64,000 nucleotides of DNA from NCBI GenBank assembly GCA_022592435.1, contig JABYQS010000062.1, positions 62,001 to 126,000 on the forward strand. The letters run 5' to 3'. The notes beneath the pieces were generated by a model. That model did no database searches. It was given only the letters and a program-made list of their open reading frames with translations, and was not told the origin of the DNA. How positions within the stretch are numbered: position 1 is the stretch's first letter; every line of letters begins with the position of its first letter. The translations under genes and the position numbers were made by a program. This document shows positions 1-11,227 of this stretch, piece by piece. The stretch is from Cerioporus squamosus (Eukaryota; Basidiomycota; Agaricomycetes; Polyporales; Polyporaceae).

Positions 1-2643
1 CTCACGAGCCTGGCTAACGCGGCCAGCCATACCTGCACGAGCATCAGCAAGCGATCAGCGACATCCAGCAAAACGACGTACCAAAGTACAGATACCCCAA
101 GCTCTGCTCCCCGCACGTCGAGTGGAAGAGCGCGAGCGTACCCAGTCCCGTGACGAGCGCGATAGTCGGCTTCTGCGCATCCGGCTCGATGTAGCTCTTC
201 GCCTTCGACGCGAACATGCGCCTGCACCGGATGTCCTTCACCGCGGGGTCGTCCGTGAACGCCGTCGCAAGCGCGAGTGCAGCGTTGTGGAGCATCGGAC
301 TGTAGTGCGCGGCCCTCGGCGGCGTTGCGGTTGGCGGAAGGCTCAGTGCGCGGTGCATGTCGCGCAGGAAGAGTTCGGGGATGATGCGTAGGCTCCAGCA
401 CTGGCAGAACTTCAGCATGATGTCCAGTATACGGTCATGCTCGGCTCGTGTCAGGGGGACGTCGTGGGGGAGGTGTCGTGACCAATCGAAGTATGCTGAG
501 GGAACGGTGTGGGACGGTTCGGGAGACGCGGAGCCTTTCGCATCGGTCGTCGCTGGTGAGGATCGTTGTGCGCCTAATCGCCACACAGACGTCGGGCCAT
601 GGAATTCGAGATCGGTGTCCTGAAGCTGTTGGATGACATATGAGCTATTGTACACATAAATCAACGACGCAGGTTAGGAGCTCTGAAGAGTGTACAGTGC
701 AATGGATGGGGGCGATAGCAGCTTGTCAATCGAAGGAGGTCCGCGTTTCCCGGATGACCAACATCATGTTGTCCAAGCGTTCGCCCCGGAAAGCCGAGAT
801 TCGTCACCGCAGCCATCCACAAGCGTCCCAAGAACATGTCATGTTCTGGAGAGATGCGAGTTGGTCTGGCGACATGCTTCTCCCGCGGGGGCGAGGAAGG
901 GGGTAGACCCTAATGTAACCGCCTTGCCCTCGCTTTGGGGTTACGGTTGTCGTCTACAGCGCAGGTATACTCCGCGTTCCATACGGGGGTATGCGAGCCT
1001 CCCGACACGACTTTTGCGAACAGAACGTACCATCCTCTGGACATCTCACATTCCGTGGAAATGCAGAGAGAGCCTCAAAGTGGGTTATCCGCCCACCTGC
1101 AGGCTTTTCTCTCCGAGGTTGAAAGCGGAGAGCCCTGCAGTGGGTCCTAACAGAGGGACCAGATGGATGTCTCGCGCACAGCGACAGTATCCTCTGGCTG
1201 TACGTTTGCTTGAACCCCAGCGAGCGACTGAATGCACGGACAGTCAATAGTACCGACAGCGCGGTAGTGCTCACGATTGCAGGATCCTTCGACGAAGCGT
1301 CACCATTGCTACCGGCCATTTCAGCGCAGCTCTTCGCAAACCCGTAGTCGTCATGAACGAGCTCCATCTCGTGAAGCTCCGAGCTGATGCCGACATGTAC
1401 GATGGCTACAAAGCGGCGACAACACGTCCGAAATGGACCGCGGTGAGCCGCGTCGCGTGAGAAGGGCGACAGTAGTGCGAGTTCCCCGGGCCAGACCGGC
1501 GGCCGTGGGTGCAGGACGACATCCCTCACAATGGACACTTGGGATGGCACTGGGCGCGCTGCGAATCGATGGTGGTAAACTGTCATCAAGATTTCTGTAG
1601 CTGCGGTCGACTGACGGCTGACGCCCAGTATCTTCCCCAGGTGACCAATGTGAGCGATGCTAATCCGAGTATGTCTCTGCATGGGCTTATCGAGGCCTCA
1701 CTGCCCTGGAGCGCAGTGAGAGTGCGCGCGTGATGTGGGGTAAGAAGCATAGAGGGCGCGCATGTGGGGTAAGACGACGACGCGGCGGGCAGACCTGGGA
1801 TTGCCTTCAATCCGGACTCCGAGATGTGTTGCGCGGGGTGGCGGGATTGAGCGGGAGATGGGGGATAAAGGCACAGGGACGGGATAGAAAGGCATGAAAG
1901 ACACAGAAGCATGAAAGGAACGTACCAAGAGGTGCTTCGTTGGGGAGATGAGGGTGTCGATGTCCGAGTCGCTGTTGGAGGAGGAGGTATTCCCGCCATC
2001 GGTAGAGATGTCGACCTCGACGGAGTCCGGGCGTGGAAGGGAGGGGTCTCGGGCAGCATCGGACGAAGCAGCAGGAGAAGGTCCGCCATGATTCCGGCGG
2101 CAATTCTCGAGGTCGGCCTGAAGGTCTTTTACCTTTGCCTCGAGCGCGCGGATGTAGTTCTCGAGTGACTCGAAGTGCTGTTGTGTGCGGGCTTTCTTTG
2201 CGGTTTCCTTGCCCCAAGTACACTGAACGATCAGAGCAGCCACCCAGAGCACGAGAGGGTATGTCACGGACAGCGCGAAGAAACAGCAGCCAAGAGAGCG
2301 TGGGAGGTCAAGCGACAAGAAGTTGAGCCGGTGTGGTTGGTTCAGGATTGCGCACGAACGAGAGAACGAAAGGGGTGGCGAGTGGCAATGAGAGGATGAT
2401 ATGCACGTCCAAGCAGACTACGCACCTCTGACGCACGACCCGCCTTCTCGCACGGCCCACAGACCGGTGTGCGTCCATCACATTTCGATTTCCTGCGTCA
2501 ACGACTTGGCGTGAGTGAGAACGCGGGAAGTAGATGGTCGCTGCTCACCGTTTCCTGCAGTGGCTGCAAGCCTGTTTTGCATACGTTCCGCGACCTGATG
2601 GCACGGATGTATCATGCTTCGCACGTTGCTTGCCGTCCTTCAT
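1..2643 (-). CDS. Zn2Cys6 fungal transcription factor, partial (C-terminus off left edge)
   Basis: A nuclear DNA-binding regulator of the fungal binuclear-zinc family. The start ATG is at 2643-2641. Exon 1 ends at 2549 with the first two Cys of the cluster (ACSHCRKR). Exon 2 (2492-2426) supplies the next three Cys (KSKCDGRTPVCGPCEKAG). Exon 3 (2222-1926) opens with the sixth Cys (ECTWGKET) and runs into a leucine/charged coiled-coil (LENYIRALEAKVKDLQADL) and a Ser-rich linker. The next exon (625-82) carries the start of the fungal-trans middle domain (FHGPTSVWRLG ... YLYFG), and after a 47-bp intron (81-35) the last visible exon continues MAGRVSQAR. All joins keep frame. Introns of 203 bp (2425-2223) and 1300 bp (1925-626) are far longer than usual here. 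It is divergent from the permease at 3000. The target genes are unknown; the adjacent permease is only a guess. Confidence 0.85.
626..1925 (-). other. 1.3-kb intron or insertion inside the transcription factor gene
   Basis: The donor GTACGT begins at 1925 and a good acceptor (CCAACAG) ends at 626. Both flanking exons are phase 0, and joining them gives a continuous family-like protein (SPTKHLL then LQDTDLEFHGP). The segment is about 20 times the usual intron length in this window. Its open frames, for example a 242-codon minus-strand frame at 954-1682, resemble nothing I recognise. No clear terminal inverted repeats or target-site duplication were visible by eye. It may be an old insertion tolerated as an intron, or the gene may be broken. 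Confidence 0.6.
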
Positions 2644-2999
2644 GATAAGTACGGGACTTGGGACTCGGAGACGAGTGCGGGGTAGACGGAGAAGAGACGG
2701 AAAGAGAGCTGCCCTGCGTGCTCTCGGACTTGGCCTGCACACAGGCAATCCCCGCGCCCGAGATAAGATAAGATCCCGCGCCGAATCTCCGACGCGTAAT
2801 CGGACTGGATCGACTCGCCGGGTCTCGTCTCGGCATCGGGGTGGGCGCCTGCTAAAACGAAGCTTGCTCGCAATTTCTCGGTTTGACTCCATGGCCGTAT
2901 GGAAGAGGCGCGCAAATTGCGACGGCGGGCAGGGCGTGCAGCGTGTCCGAAGCTGCCTCTTGCTCTCATCCGCCATCACCAAGGCCTCAGCCAGCCACC
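2644..2999. promoter_or_regulatory. Shared divergent promoter region, regulator / amino-acid permease
   Basis: These 356 bp separate the start codons of the Zn2Cys6 regulator (minus) and the permease (plus). Divergent pairing of a regulator and a transporter often means co-regulation, but no palindromic CGG-type site was confidently identified. The function is inferred from arrangement only. Confidence 0.4.
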
Positions 3000-5477
3000 A
3001 TGGCCGCCCCCCTCCCAGAGGCGCGGACCCCGTCCTGGGCGTCCACGGACGACGCGAAGGAGAAGATCCCCGCCGACGTTATCGAGAAGGGTTCCGTCGA
3101 CCACGACGCCAAGAAGCCGTCTGTCTGGAAGCGTGTTCTAGTCGGTAATGCCAGCGGGGAAAACGAGACAAAACGTGCCATGCAGAGCCGGCATCTTACC
3201 ATGATTGGTGAGCGCTTCGTACATCATGCTATCGCGCATGTCCGGTGTCCTGACCTGCGGTATGTGCATCTGAAGCTGTCGGTGGAACCATCGGTACAGG
3301 AATCTTCTTGAGTGCTGGCTCGGTCAGTCCGGCGAACCTATCTCTGGTCACCCAATACTGAACACCCGCAGGCAATCGCGGTTGCAGGTCCGGCCGGCGC
3401 GCTGCTGTCCTACTTCACCGTAGGCGTCTACTGCTACGGTGTCGTCATATCCTTGTGAGTCTTGTGCTAGCATGCTTGTAGACCACATCTAGACGTATGC
3501 CTCAGGGGCGAGATGGCTGCGTACATCCCAGTGTCCGGATCATTTGCAACATACGGTTCAAGGTTCTTTTCTCCTGCTCTAGGATTCACGATCGGTGCGT
3601 ATGCACTTCTCGTGGAATGTATCCGGCCGCTTACCTCTTGCCAGGTTGGAATTATTGGCTCCAGTGGTTAGTGTGCCAACGTATCGTCTATGATTAGATG
3701 CAACATTGCTGATGCCGGTAACCGCCGACTTTGCAGGGCATTGTCAATACGTGAGTTCACATGCTAAGACTGTCTATCTCTCTCACGTTCACTAACATCT
3801 CTTCCCCATAGCTAGCGAGCTGACTGCAGCTGCCGTCATCCTACAGGTTTGTTTGTCCGCTCGCATCCGTCAGATCTCGCTGACATAGTTCGTGTAGTAC
3901 TGGGACTCGAGGATCACGACATGGGAATGGGCTCTTATCATCATCACGCCCATATTCCTCATGCAGCTCATCCACGTCCGCGTCTATGGTACGTCCAATA
4001 TGCTGGCAGCAGTACTCTGCAGAGAATTCAAGTCGTGTCTCGTTAGGCGAGTCGGAATACTGGTTCGCCATGATCAAGGTCGTCATGATCATCGTCTTCA
4101 TCTTCGTCGGCCTCATCTACGACTGGGGCGGCGTGCGCGGTCACCCTGGCCCGGTACGTCCCACGTCTTCCTCCGCCTTCTACCCCCTCGCCTTTCTCAC
4201 GCGTTCCCGCACCTACACAGGGTCTCTCCAACTTCCAAAACGGACAGGCGTTCATCGGGGGCTTCAGCGCGTTCGCACAGACGTTCGTCTACGCGTTCTA
4301 CTCGTACGGCGGCGTCGAGCTTGTCTCCCTCGCCGCCGGCGAAAGTGCATCTCCGCACAAGGCCGTCCCGCGTGCCGTCCGCGCCACCTTCTTCCGCATC
4401 GTCATCTTCTATATCCTTACGATGCTCACGATCGGCCTCAACATCAACTGGCAAGACCCCACCTTGCTCAACGCTGCCTCTGGTGAGCTTAGTGGACTTC
4501 TTTGTCCCCGCATCCTCGTGGAGGCGCTCGGACTCGTACTGATGGAACGCTGCAGATTCAAGCGTCGCTGCGTCGCCCCTCACGGTGGTCTTCCAGCGCG
4601 CAGGCTTCGGCGCTGCTGTTCACGTCGTCAACGCCGTATTGCTCACCGCCGTCTTGTCGGCGACGAACTCATGTTTCTACGCGAGCAGCCGTATGCTCCT
4701 CGCCCTCGCGCGCGCCGGCCAGGCCCCTCGCATCTTCGGCTGGGTCAATGCCCGTGGCGTTCCCGTACCTTCACTCCTGTACGTTTTCTTCCCCGCCGTC
4801 GCGAGACCCACCACTAACCCCACGTTCATCCCCAGCCTCTCCCTCGCCGTCTCCTTCGTGACCTTCCTCACCACGATCTGGGGCGAAGGTGTCGTCTTCA
4901 CCTGGCTTCTCAACCTCACCGGCATCTCCTCGCTCCTCGTCTGGGGCACCATCGGGCTCATCTCGCTCCGCTTCCGCGCCGCGTGGAAGGCGCAGGGCCG
5001 CTCGCTGGCGGACCTGCCCTACACGCAGCCCATATTCCCCATCCTGCCGCTCATCACGATCGTCCTCACCGTGGCGATGTTCGCTGCGCAGGGGTACGCG
5101 TCGGTCGTGCAGCAGCCGTTCAGCGCGAGGGTGCGTCTCCTCCCTTCTCTCTCCCCCCTCTTTTTAGTGTGTGGTACTCGGACTCGGAACTGATGATCTG
5201 CATGCAGAACGTGGTGGCGACGTACATCGGCCTCGCGGTGTACATCGCGTGCTATATCGGGTACTGGCTGTGGGAGCGGCTCTGGCTCAAGCAGACGCAG
5301 CACATGGTGCCGCTCATGGACGTCGACCTCGACACGGACGCGGTGTGGGGCGTCGGGGACGGCGTGCGCATCCGCGAGGAGGAGGCGGAGGCGCGGGAAA
5401 AGCGCGACGCGGCGGATGTCGCGCAGGGTAAGCGCGTGAGGGTGTGGTTCCGGAAGGTCGGGCGGTACGTGTCATGA
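3000..5477 (+). CDS. Amino-acid permease, AAT (YAT) family of the APC superfamily
   Basis: A plasma-membrane, proton-coupled amino-acid importer. The ATG at 3000 lies in a good context (CCACCATGG). Thirteen exons join to exactly 582 codons (581 aa): 3000-3207, 3276-3322, 3372-3454, 3506-3594, 3645-3666, 3737-3750, 3812-3846, 3898-3988, 4047-4153, 4221-4482, 4556-4778, 4836-5130, 5208-5477. After a hydrophilic N-tail comes the family signature at the first membrane helix (SRHLTMIAVGGTIGTGIF), then IPVSGSFATYG, the PSELTAA helix, YSYGGVELVSLAAGE, and the ATNSCFYASSRMLLALAR loop that precedes helix 8-9. Twelve hydrophobic segments and a hydrophilic C-tail are consistent with the family, whose usual length is 500-600 aa. 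Two micro-exons of 22 and 14 nt are notable. The substrate cannot be told from sequence; Can1/Lyp1/Gap1-like annotation would be equally possible. Confidence 0.93.
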
Positions 5478-5633
5478 CACGAGGATGGACAATGTACGCG
5501 GGTGGACGTGGATGCGGGTGGATGTAAGAGCGTGCTGGTGATTTAGTCCGAACGTAATAAAAGCAAGGAGTGCACCTCAACTCTATCCGAAGCCCAAGGA
5601 CAGGCTGCTCACTGGTACCACTGGAATGCCTGT

Positions 5634-7137
5634 CTACTTCTCACCTCCCTCAGCAATGGCAGCTGCCTCCTCAGGATTACTGCTACTCAAGAACCTCCGC
5701 AACGTCCCCATCATCCTCAGCCACCCCGTCATCGACCCACTGATCCCCTTCCCCTTCGTCCCCAACCACTGCCCCAGCACCTCCTCCACCGGCTTCCCGT
5801 AATCGTCGTACGCTCCCTCCACCCCCGTCCTGTACTCCGCAAAACAGTTCTTCACCGTCAGGAACCTCCACCCCGTCGCCCTCTCGAGCGCCTTCCACAT
5901 CTCGAGCGAGTACGTCGCGTGCGTGCCCGCCGCTTCCTCCGCGTCGTACACCCCGAGGAAGGTCTGCCCTCGGCCGTTCGCGGTGAGGAGGTGCGGGTGG
6001 ATGAAGAAGCGGTAGGGTTGCCCGACGAAGAGGACGCGGGGGTGGGTGCGGAGGTTCTGGAGGGAGATGGAGGGGTGCGAGATGTCGAGGCCGATACGCG
6101 GGGAGCGATATATGCGCGGTTTCTCGACGCTTTCGGTGGTGCCCGTGTGCGAGGGGTTTGCGGGAGCTGGAGGGACGCGGACGAGGCGCATGGCGGAGCC
6201 GCGAGATGGAGGTGGCGGGGATGGCTTGTCGGGACGTGGGGCGGGGGAAAGGCGGAGATGTCGTTCTGCCAGACGTCCGTTACGAGGTCGGAGATCTTCG
6301 ACGTGCCGCTGAGCCGCAGGATCTCGTCCACCAGGAGGGAGGGTCCTGAGATCACCTTGCTGTCGCTCAGACGGCGGATGGAGCGGAGGAGGATCCCGCC
6401 GCGCAATGTGTTCGTCGCCGTCGACGGTGAGGAGGCAGAATCCGACCCTGAAGTGCCATCTGAGAAGTACTTCGACGTTACGGCGAGCGCGCCGGGGTGG
6501 CCAATCGTGATGTCGAGGCCCTTGCGCGTCCCTCCTCGGTAGCCGGATGCGAATGCAGTTGGTGTCCCGACTTCGTTCGAGCGCGAGGGCGGCCGATGGA
6601 AGTACCTGCAACGTGCACATACGTGTCAATTCTCGTCTAACCACGCGGACGAATCGGAAGTACCGACCACCTCCCTGCCTGGCTCTGCTCGGCGCTGCCG
6701 TGCGTGAACGGGTCTTCGTGGCAGCCCAACTTGTACAAGTAGAACTCGATCTCCAGGAGCTCGAGCTGCTCGACTTTGGCGAATGTTGTGATTTCGATGC
6801 GGTACTGGTGTAGTAGGGTCTCGGCGATTTCGGAAAAGCGAGCAGAGATGGCGGATTGTGTCTCGAGTTGGGTGAAGTCGAGAAGGGGTACTAAGGGGTC
6901 ATCCTCCGAGTCGACGCGGTGAGCCTGGGGTTCGGAAGAATCGTCCCTGGCTTCCGTCTTCCTTTGCTTGAGAGGAGGCTCACATTCTGCGTTAACTTTT
7001 CGTTCCGCCGCGGAGGTAGCGCTGTCGGCGGTATGGAACTCGTCGAAAGTCCGTTTGCTGCAACATCGAGTCAGTCCAACCTCATTCGAAGTGTGTAGAA
7101 AGCTCGTATACCTCAACGACATCTCAGCTGCGCTCAT
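5634..7137 (-). CDS. Conserved protein of unknown function, with a frame change in the middle
   Basis: The start ATG is at 7137; a first intron (about 7111-7059) joins MSAAEMSLS to KRTFDEF. The N-terminal third is hydrophilic with a basic patch (PPLKQRK). The conserved-looking core is YKLGCHEDPFTH, then after an intron near 6661-6601 a WYFHR motif, YRGGTRKGLDITIG and GGILLRSI, and later IYRSPRIGLDISHP, FFIHPHLLTANGRGQTFLG and a C-terminal YDDYGKPVEEVLGQWLG. The stop codon is at 5634. I recall similar motifs in uncharacterised eukaryotic proteins but cannot name a function. Between about 6285 and 6180 the coding frame shifts without an obvious intron; a 59-nt intron with donor GTAACG is possible but would remove plausible coding sequence. 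Its 3' end faces the permease's 3' end (convergent, about 150 bp apart). Confidence 0.7.
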
Positions 7138-8105
7138 CTTGCTTGTCTGCGCAAGCTACTAGTAGCTTGCGGCAACGCGTTGATGCGGTATTGCCCGTCA
7201 CGGTAGTTCTCCACTGGCAGAACCCAGATTCAGTGTACAGTTTGTATGGATTTGAGTGCTCTGGATTGGAATCATCAATATTATAGGCCTGTGGAACTTT
7301 TCAACCTACCGGAAGGCTACCCCTTCATGCAGACGGTACTAGTAGCGGACCTGCGAGAGGAGTCTGAGCGCTAGAAAGTAACACCGCTGCGAAGACTCTC
7401 GGCATCTTCCGCTCTTGCCTTCTACCGCCACGAAGCTACTTCGCTCTTTCCCTCATCGGTGCCTGTTTGCCAGTCAGCACAGTCTTGGCGCGATGAGTGA
7501 CATCTTCTCGAGTTGTCCTACAGCATTAATAGCTCAAGACCCCATGACGTGGACCCTTCGCCGCTGCAGTGGAACTACAGCTTTATCCATCCTATAGCCC
7601 GCCGCGAGAATCGGCCAGTTATGCTGACCATGCAGCTATTTCCTCGGTATGTGGTTCTTGTTCTCATCTACGAGGATCATAAGGTATTGACATCCGCCAG
7701 CAGCTCTGCAGAGGAGCTCCCTTCGCTGGCAATGTGTGGTCCTCGTTACTGCGGGGGGTGCTCATGCTCCGGCCCGACAGTGATTCTCTGAATGGAGATG
7801 TTGCACAGGACTCCTTCCATCGTCGGATACTTCCCCTTGGTGCAACTCAGGAGTGCTCGAGCTTTAGCACAAGAACCCTTACGGGCCCCGGTACATGCCA
7901 CAGACTAACTGAACCTGTGAATCAAGGACGCACTTCGACTCTCATAGTCGGGCGTGGACGGTGCTTGAGCGAATGAAATGAGTCCTTAGCGTTCCTGACG
8001 CTGCACTCTTCCCACATCGGAGGAAGCAGGGTGACCCATGTGCGTACAGCTTCCTGTCGTCGAATCGCAGCTCGCAACCTTACTGACTCCAACAGTTCCT
8101 GACAG
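7138..8105. other. Intergenic region without a recognisable gene
   Basis: Short frames here lack splice-supported coding structure or recognisable motifs. The right part is the upstream region of the first glyoxal oxidase gene. Confidence 0.5.
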
Positions 8106-8113
8106 GATATAAA
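8106..8113 (+). promoter_or_regulatory. TATA-like box of glyoxal oxidase copy 1
   Basis: The sequence GATATAAA lies 60-67 bp upstream of the ATG at 8173. The two other glyoxal oxidase copies have TATA-like boxes at similar distances, which supports a shared core promoter layout. Confidence 0.5.
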
Positions 8114-8172
8114 CTGTTCGAAAGTCAGAGGTTGCACTCCAACGCTACAGTCCACGGGAGTGAATAGCGACG

Positions 8173-10011
8173 ATGAAACCTGCTATTGCCCTTGTTATCC
8201 TGTCTGCGTCCCTCGCCAGCGCTGTTCCGCCGTCGCCTGGGTGGACCTTCACCCTCAAGAACCAGTCGTCTGGAATCGTTGTCATCGAATCCGTCGTTGT
8301 CTCTCCCACTCTTGCACTATTCTTCGACCGCGCCTCCGACGATCCGCTTCAGATCAACGGCCACTCCGCCTGGGGTGCTCTCTGGAACCTCGACACAGAT
8401 GTCGTTACCGCACTCGATGTCGTCACCAACTCGTGGTGCGCAGGCGGTGCATTACTCAGTAACGGTACAATGGTTCGTATCCACAAACATCGAGTGCGTC
8501 TCGGGCGTTAATGGATGTCATGTCTTTGCAGGTCAACGTCGGCGGTGACCCGACTGGGTACGATGGCAACCCAGCTATCAAGCCTGGAATACAGGCTCTT
8601 CGTCTCTTCGGCCCTTGTTTGTCTCCCACTGGAAAAGGCTGCACGGTATACGAGGACCCCGGCTTACACCTGCTAGCTAATCGGTGGTACCCGTCGTCGA
8701 TACGTATCTTCGACGGCAGTCTGCTGATCGCTGGTGGCTCACACGTCGGCTCGCTCTTCTACGACATCGACCCCGAGACCAGCTTTGAGTTCTTCCCTCG
8801 CAAAGAAGAAGCTGTACGTCCTTCGCCGTTCCTGGAGCGTGCCCTACCTGCCAATTTGTTCCCAAGGTGAGTACGTCCATCACGGTCTACCGGTGCAGGA
8901 GTGAATGATCATGTTGCCGTCTAGGATTTTCGCGCTCCCGGATGGAACGGTATTCATGGTGGCGAACAACCGATCCATCATCTACGACGTCGAAACGAAG
9001 AGTGAGACCGTGCTGCCAGACATCCCCAACGGCGTCCGCGTCACCGTACCCACGGATGGCTCTGCAATCCTGTTGCCACTCTCCCCTCCCCACTACATTC
9101 CCGAAATACTGGTCTGCGGCGGTTCACAGATAGACGACCGAATCCAACCGATCAATCTCTCCTCTCAGCACCCTGCGTCGTCGCAGTGCTCCCGCATGAC
9201 TCTCACCCCTGACGGTATTGCGAAAGGATGGCAGGTCGAGCAGATGATCGAAGGCCGGATCATGCTCGAACTGCTTCATCTCCCTAACGGCCAGGTCCTC
9301 ATCTCGAACGGCGCACAGACCGGGTTTGCTGGCTTCGACGCTATCCCAGACACCGTCAACGAGTCTAACGCCGACCATCCCGCCCTCGTACCGTCCATCT
9401 ACACCCCGGACGCGCTGCTCGGTCAGCGGATCAGCAACGAGGGCATGCCGAGCTCGGGCATCGCGCGCATGTACCACTCCACTATCACACTCACCCCCCC
9501 GGGGAACTTCCTCATCGCGGGGAGCAACCCGAACAACAGCACGAGGGTTGGCCCGCAGGACGTCAAGTTCCCTGCCGAGTTCCGGGTGCAGACGCTCGAC
9601 CCGCCGTACATGTCCATGCCGCGCCCCCGTATTCTCAGCATGCCTGAGAAGCTGGGCTTCGGGAAGCGTATCACCGTGCCCATCTCTCTCCCGGGTGCGC
9701 TGAACCGGCACAGTGCTAAAGTTCGGGGTACGTACTGCGAATTACATCCGAGCGCTTCTGAACTCACGTCCTCTTCAGTGTCGCTCATGGACCTGGGTTT
9801 CTCGACCCATGGCTTCCATATGGGCGCCCGTCTGGTGTTCATGGACGTGTCCGTCGCCCGCGACGGCAAGTCTCTCACATTCGTCACGCCGCCGAACGGT
9901 CGTGTCTATCCTCCTGGTCCCGCGACTATCTTCTTGACCGTGGACGATGTCAGCAGCGAAGGCGCGTGGGTCATGATGGGAAGCGGGAGTGCTCCTCCAA
10001 CCCTCGAATGA
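8173..10011 (+). CDS. glx: Secreted glyoxal oxidase (copper radical oxidase, AA5_1), copy 1
   Basis: Oxidises small aldehydes and reduces O2 to H2O2 outside the cell, feeding lignin-degrading peroxidases. Four exons (8173-8472, 8532-8866, 8925-9727, 9779-10011) give 556 aa. A signal peptide (about residues 1-17, cleavage after ASA) precedes a seven-blade kelch-like barrel. Family copper/radical residues are visible: Cys89 in NSWCAGG and Tyr in NRWYPSS (the cross-linked Cys-Tyr cofactor pair), Tyr-His in ARMYHST, and the late His in [10 protein letters not shown]. The C-terminal Greek-key-like domain ends GSAPPTLE. Intron positions and phases are identical in all three copies in this window, proving recent common descent. 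It stands about 7 kb from copy 2, with two unrelated surface-protein genes between. I see no missing active-site residue, so activity is expected. Confidence 0.93.
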
Positions 10012-11227
10012 TCGGGGCCATTCATCTATTCGGTTGGCCCGCAAATAACAGGTTCGTTTCCAGAGGTGCTGTACGATACATGGAGGATGTAACATGTTGA
10101 TCAGGTCCCGTTTGCGCTCAGCGACGTACCTACGTGTCCAGGGCTGTTGTAAGGCTGCACCTGTCCACTTGAGTATGATTATGTGCATACGCGCGTTTCA
10201 CCGTTGACCTCGTTGACGACCGCCCTGTCCGCCGCTGCGTACATACGCAGATTTCTGAGATGACGTCCCATGCTATCTTGAAGATCGGGGCAACTTGACA
10301 AGGGCTACGCTGAACAAGTCCTCAGCGCTCGACTTTCCCAAGACCTTCGCCGCCTGAGACGTGCAGTATCGGCTGCCATCCGCGGTCGTGAAGAGGCCGT
10401 CGATTCAGAGACCGCTTCCTCACGAACAGGTACGTCACTCATCGACGATCACGCTTTCAGGCGAGTTACTGACGTACTGTTGAGTCTTCTAGGTAGACGG
10501 TATTAGCTGTCGATATCCGACGCCTCGCGCTCGGAGTTGTTCTGGACGGTCAGGAGAATACCGCCGGCACCCATCTCACAGCCGTTGATCCCGGCCCAGT
10601 CCGTGACAATTGATGCCTTGTGTCATTGGTGCGTTCATCTTCCCTGTGTCTATGAGCGGTCTCTCAAGTGTGCGGTAGGAGGTCGAAGCACGAGCGTAGC
10701 GCCGACGCTCAGGCAACAAGGGACTCTTCGAAACAGTGCCTCCAAGAACATCCAGATGGTAGCGATGTTGATTTATGGCCATGACATCGCTGAGGAGAAT
10801 GAAGAATCCCCTACTGTATAGTGCAAGCCACGCTGGAAAGCGTCTGGACAACGACATACCGGTATCCCTCCCTGGTCGAGTAGCCCTCCGAGTTGATGGT
10901 CTCGGCCCCTCTGGCGCACGGTGCGGTTCATCGTGCCGCGCCTCATGCGAAGAACTCAGTAGCAAATTCACGTACGCCCACAAGCTCGCGAGGCGGAAGG
11001 GCATACATAGAATCCCATCATGATACACATCATACCGCCCTCGGCAGTGCCATCCTCTCCTCTTCCCTTGTCTATGCGCCCGCCCGCGCTGTGTAGAGCC
11101 TCTTGCACGCGCTTCTCCATGCGGGCCTTATAGTCTCACTTCGTCTTCGCACGCGAGCCCGAGTCGTCTCTAGGGTGTTCACCTCTACCATCTCCCGCCT
11201 GCCCGCCTGCCCGCCTCCGTTCCGCCG
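10012..11227. other. Intergenic region, partly duplicated at 13.9-14.7 kb
   Basis: No gene is supportable. From about 10660 on, blocks match the region upstream of the second surface-protein gene: for example ACGAGCGTAGCG near 10690 and 14182, GCGGTTCATCGTG near 10921 and 14421, and TACGCCCACA near 10974 and 14460. A TATA-like CCTTATAG lies near 11127. These blocks are best read as the 5' flank copied along with the gene. Confidence 0.5.

Noticed and set aside
954..1682. 242-codon minus-strand frame inside the regulator's long intron as a separate gene
   Set aside because: No recognisable motif and it overlaps the intron of a well-supported gene; it may be random in GC-rich DNA.
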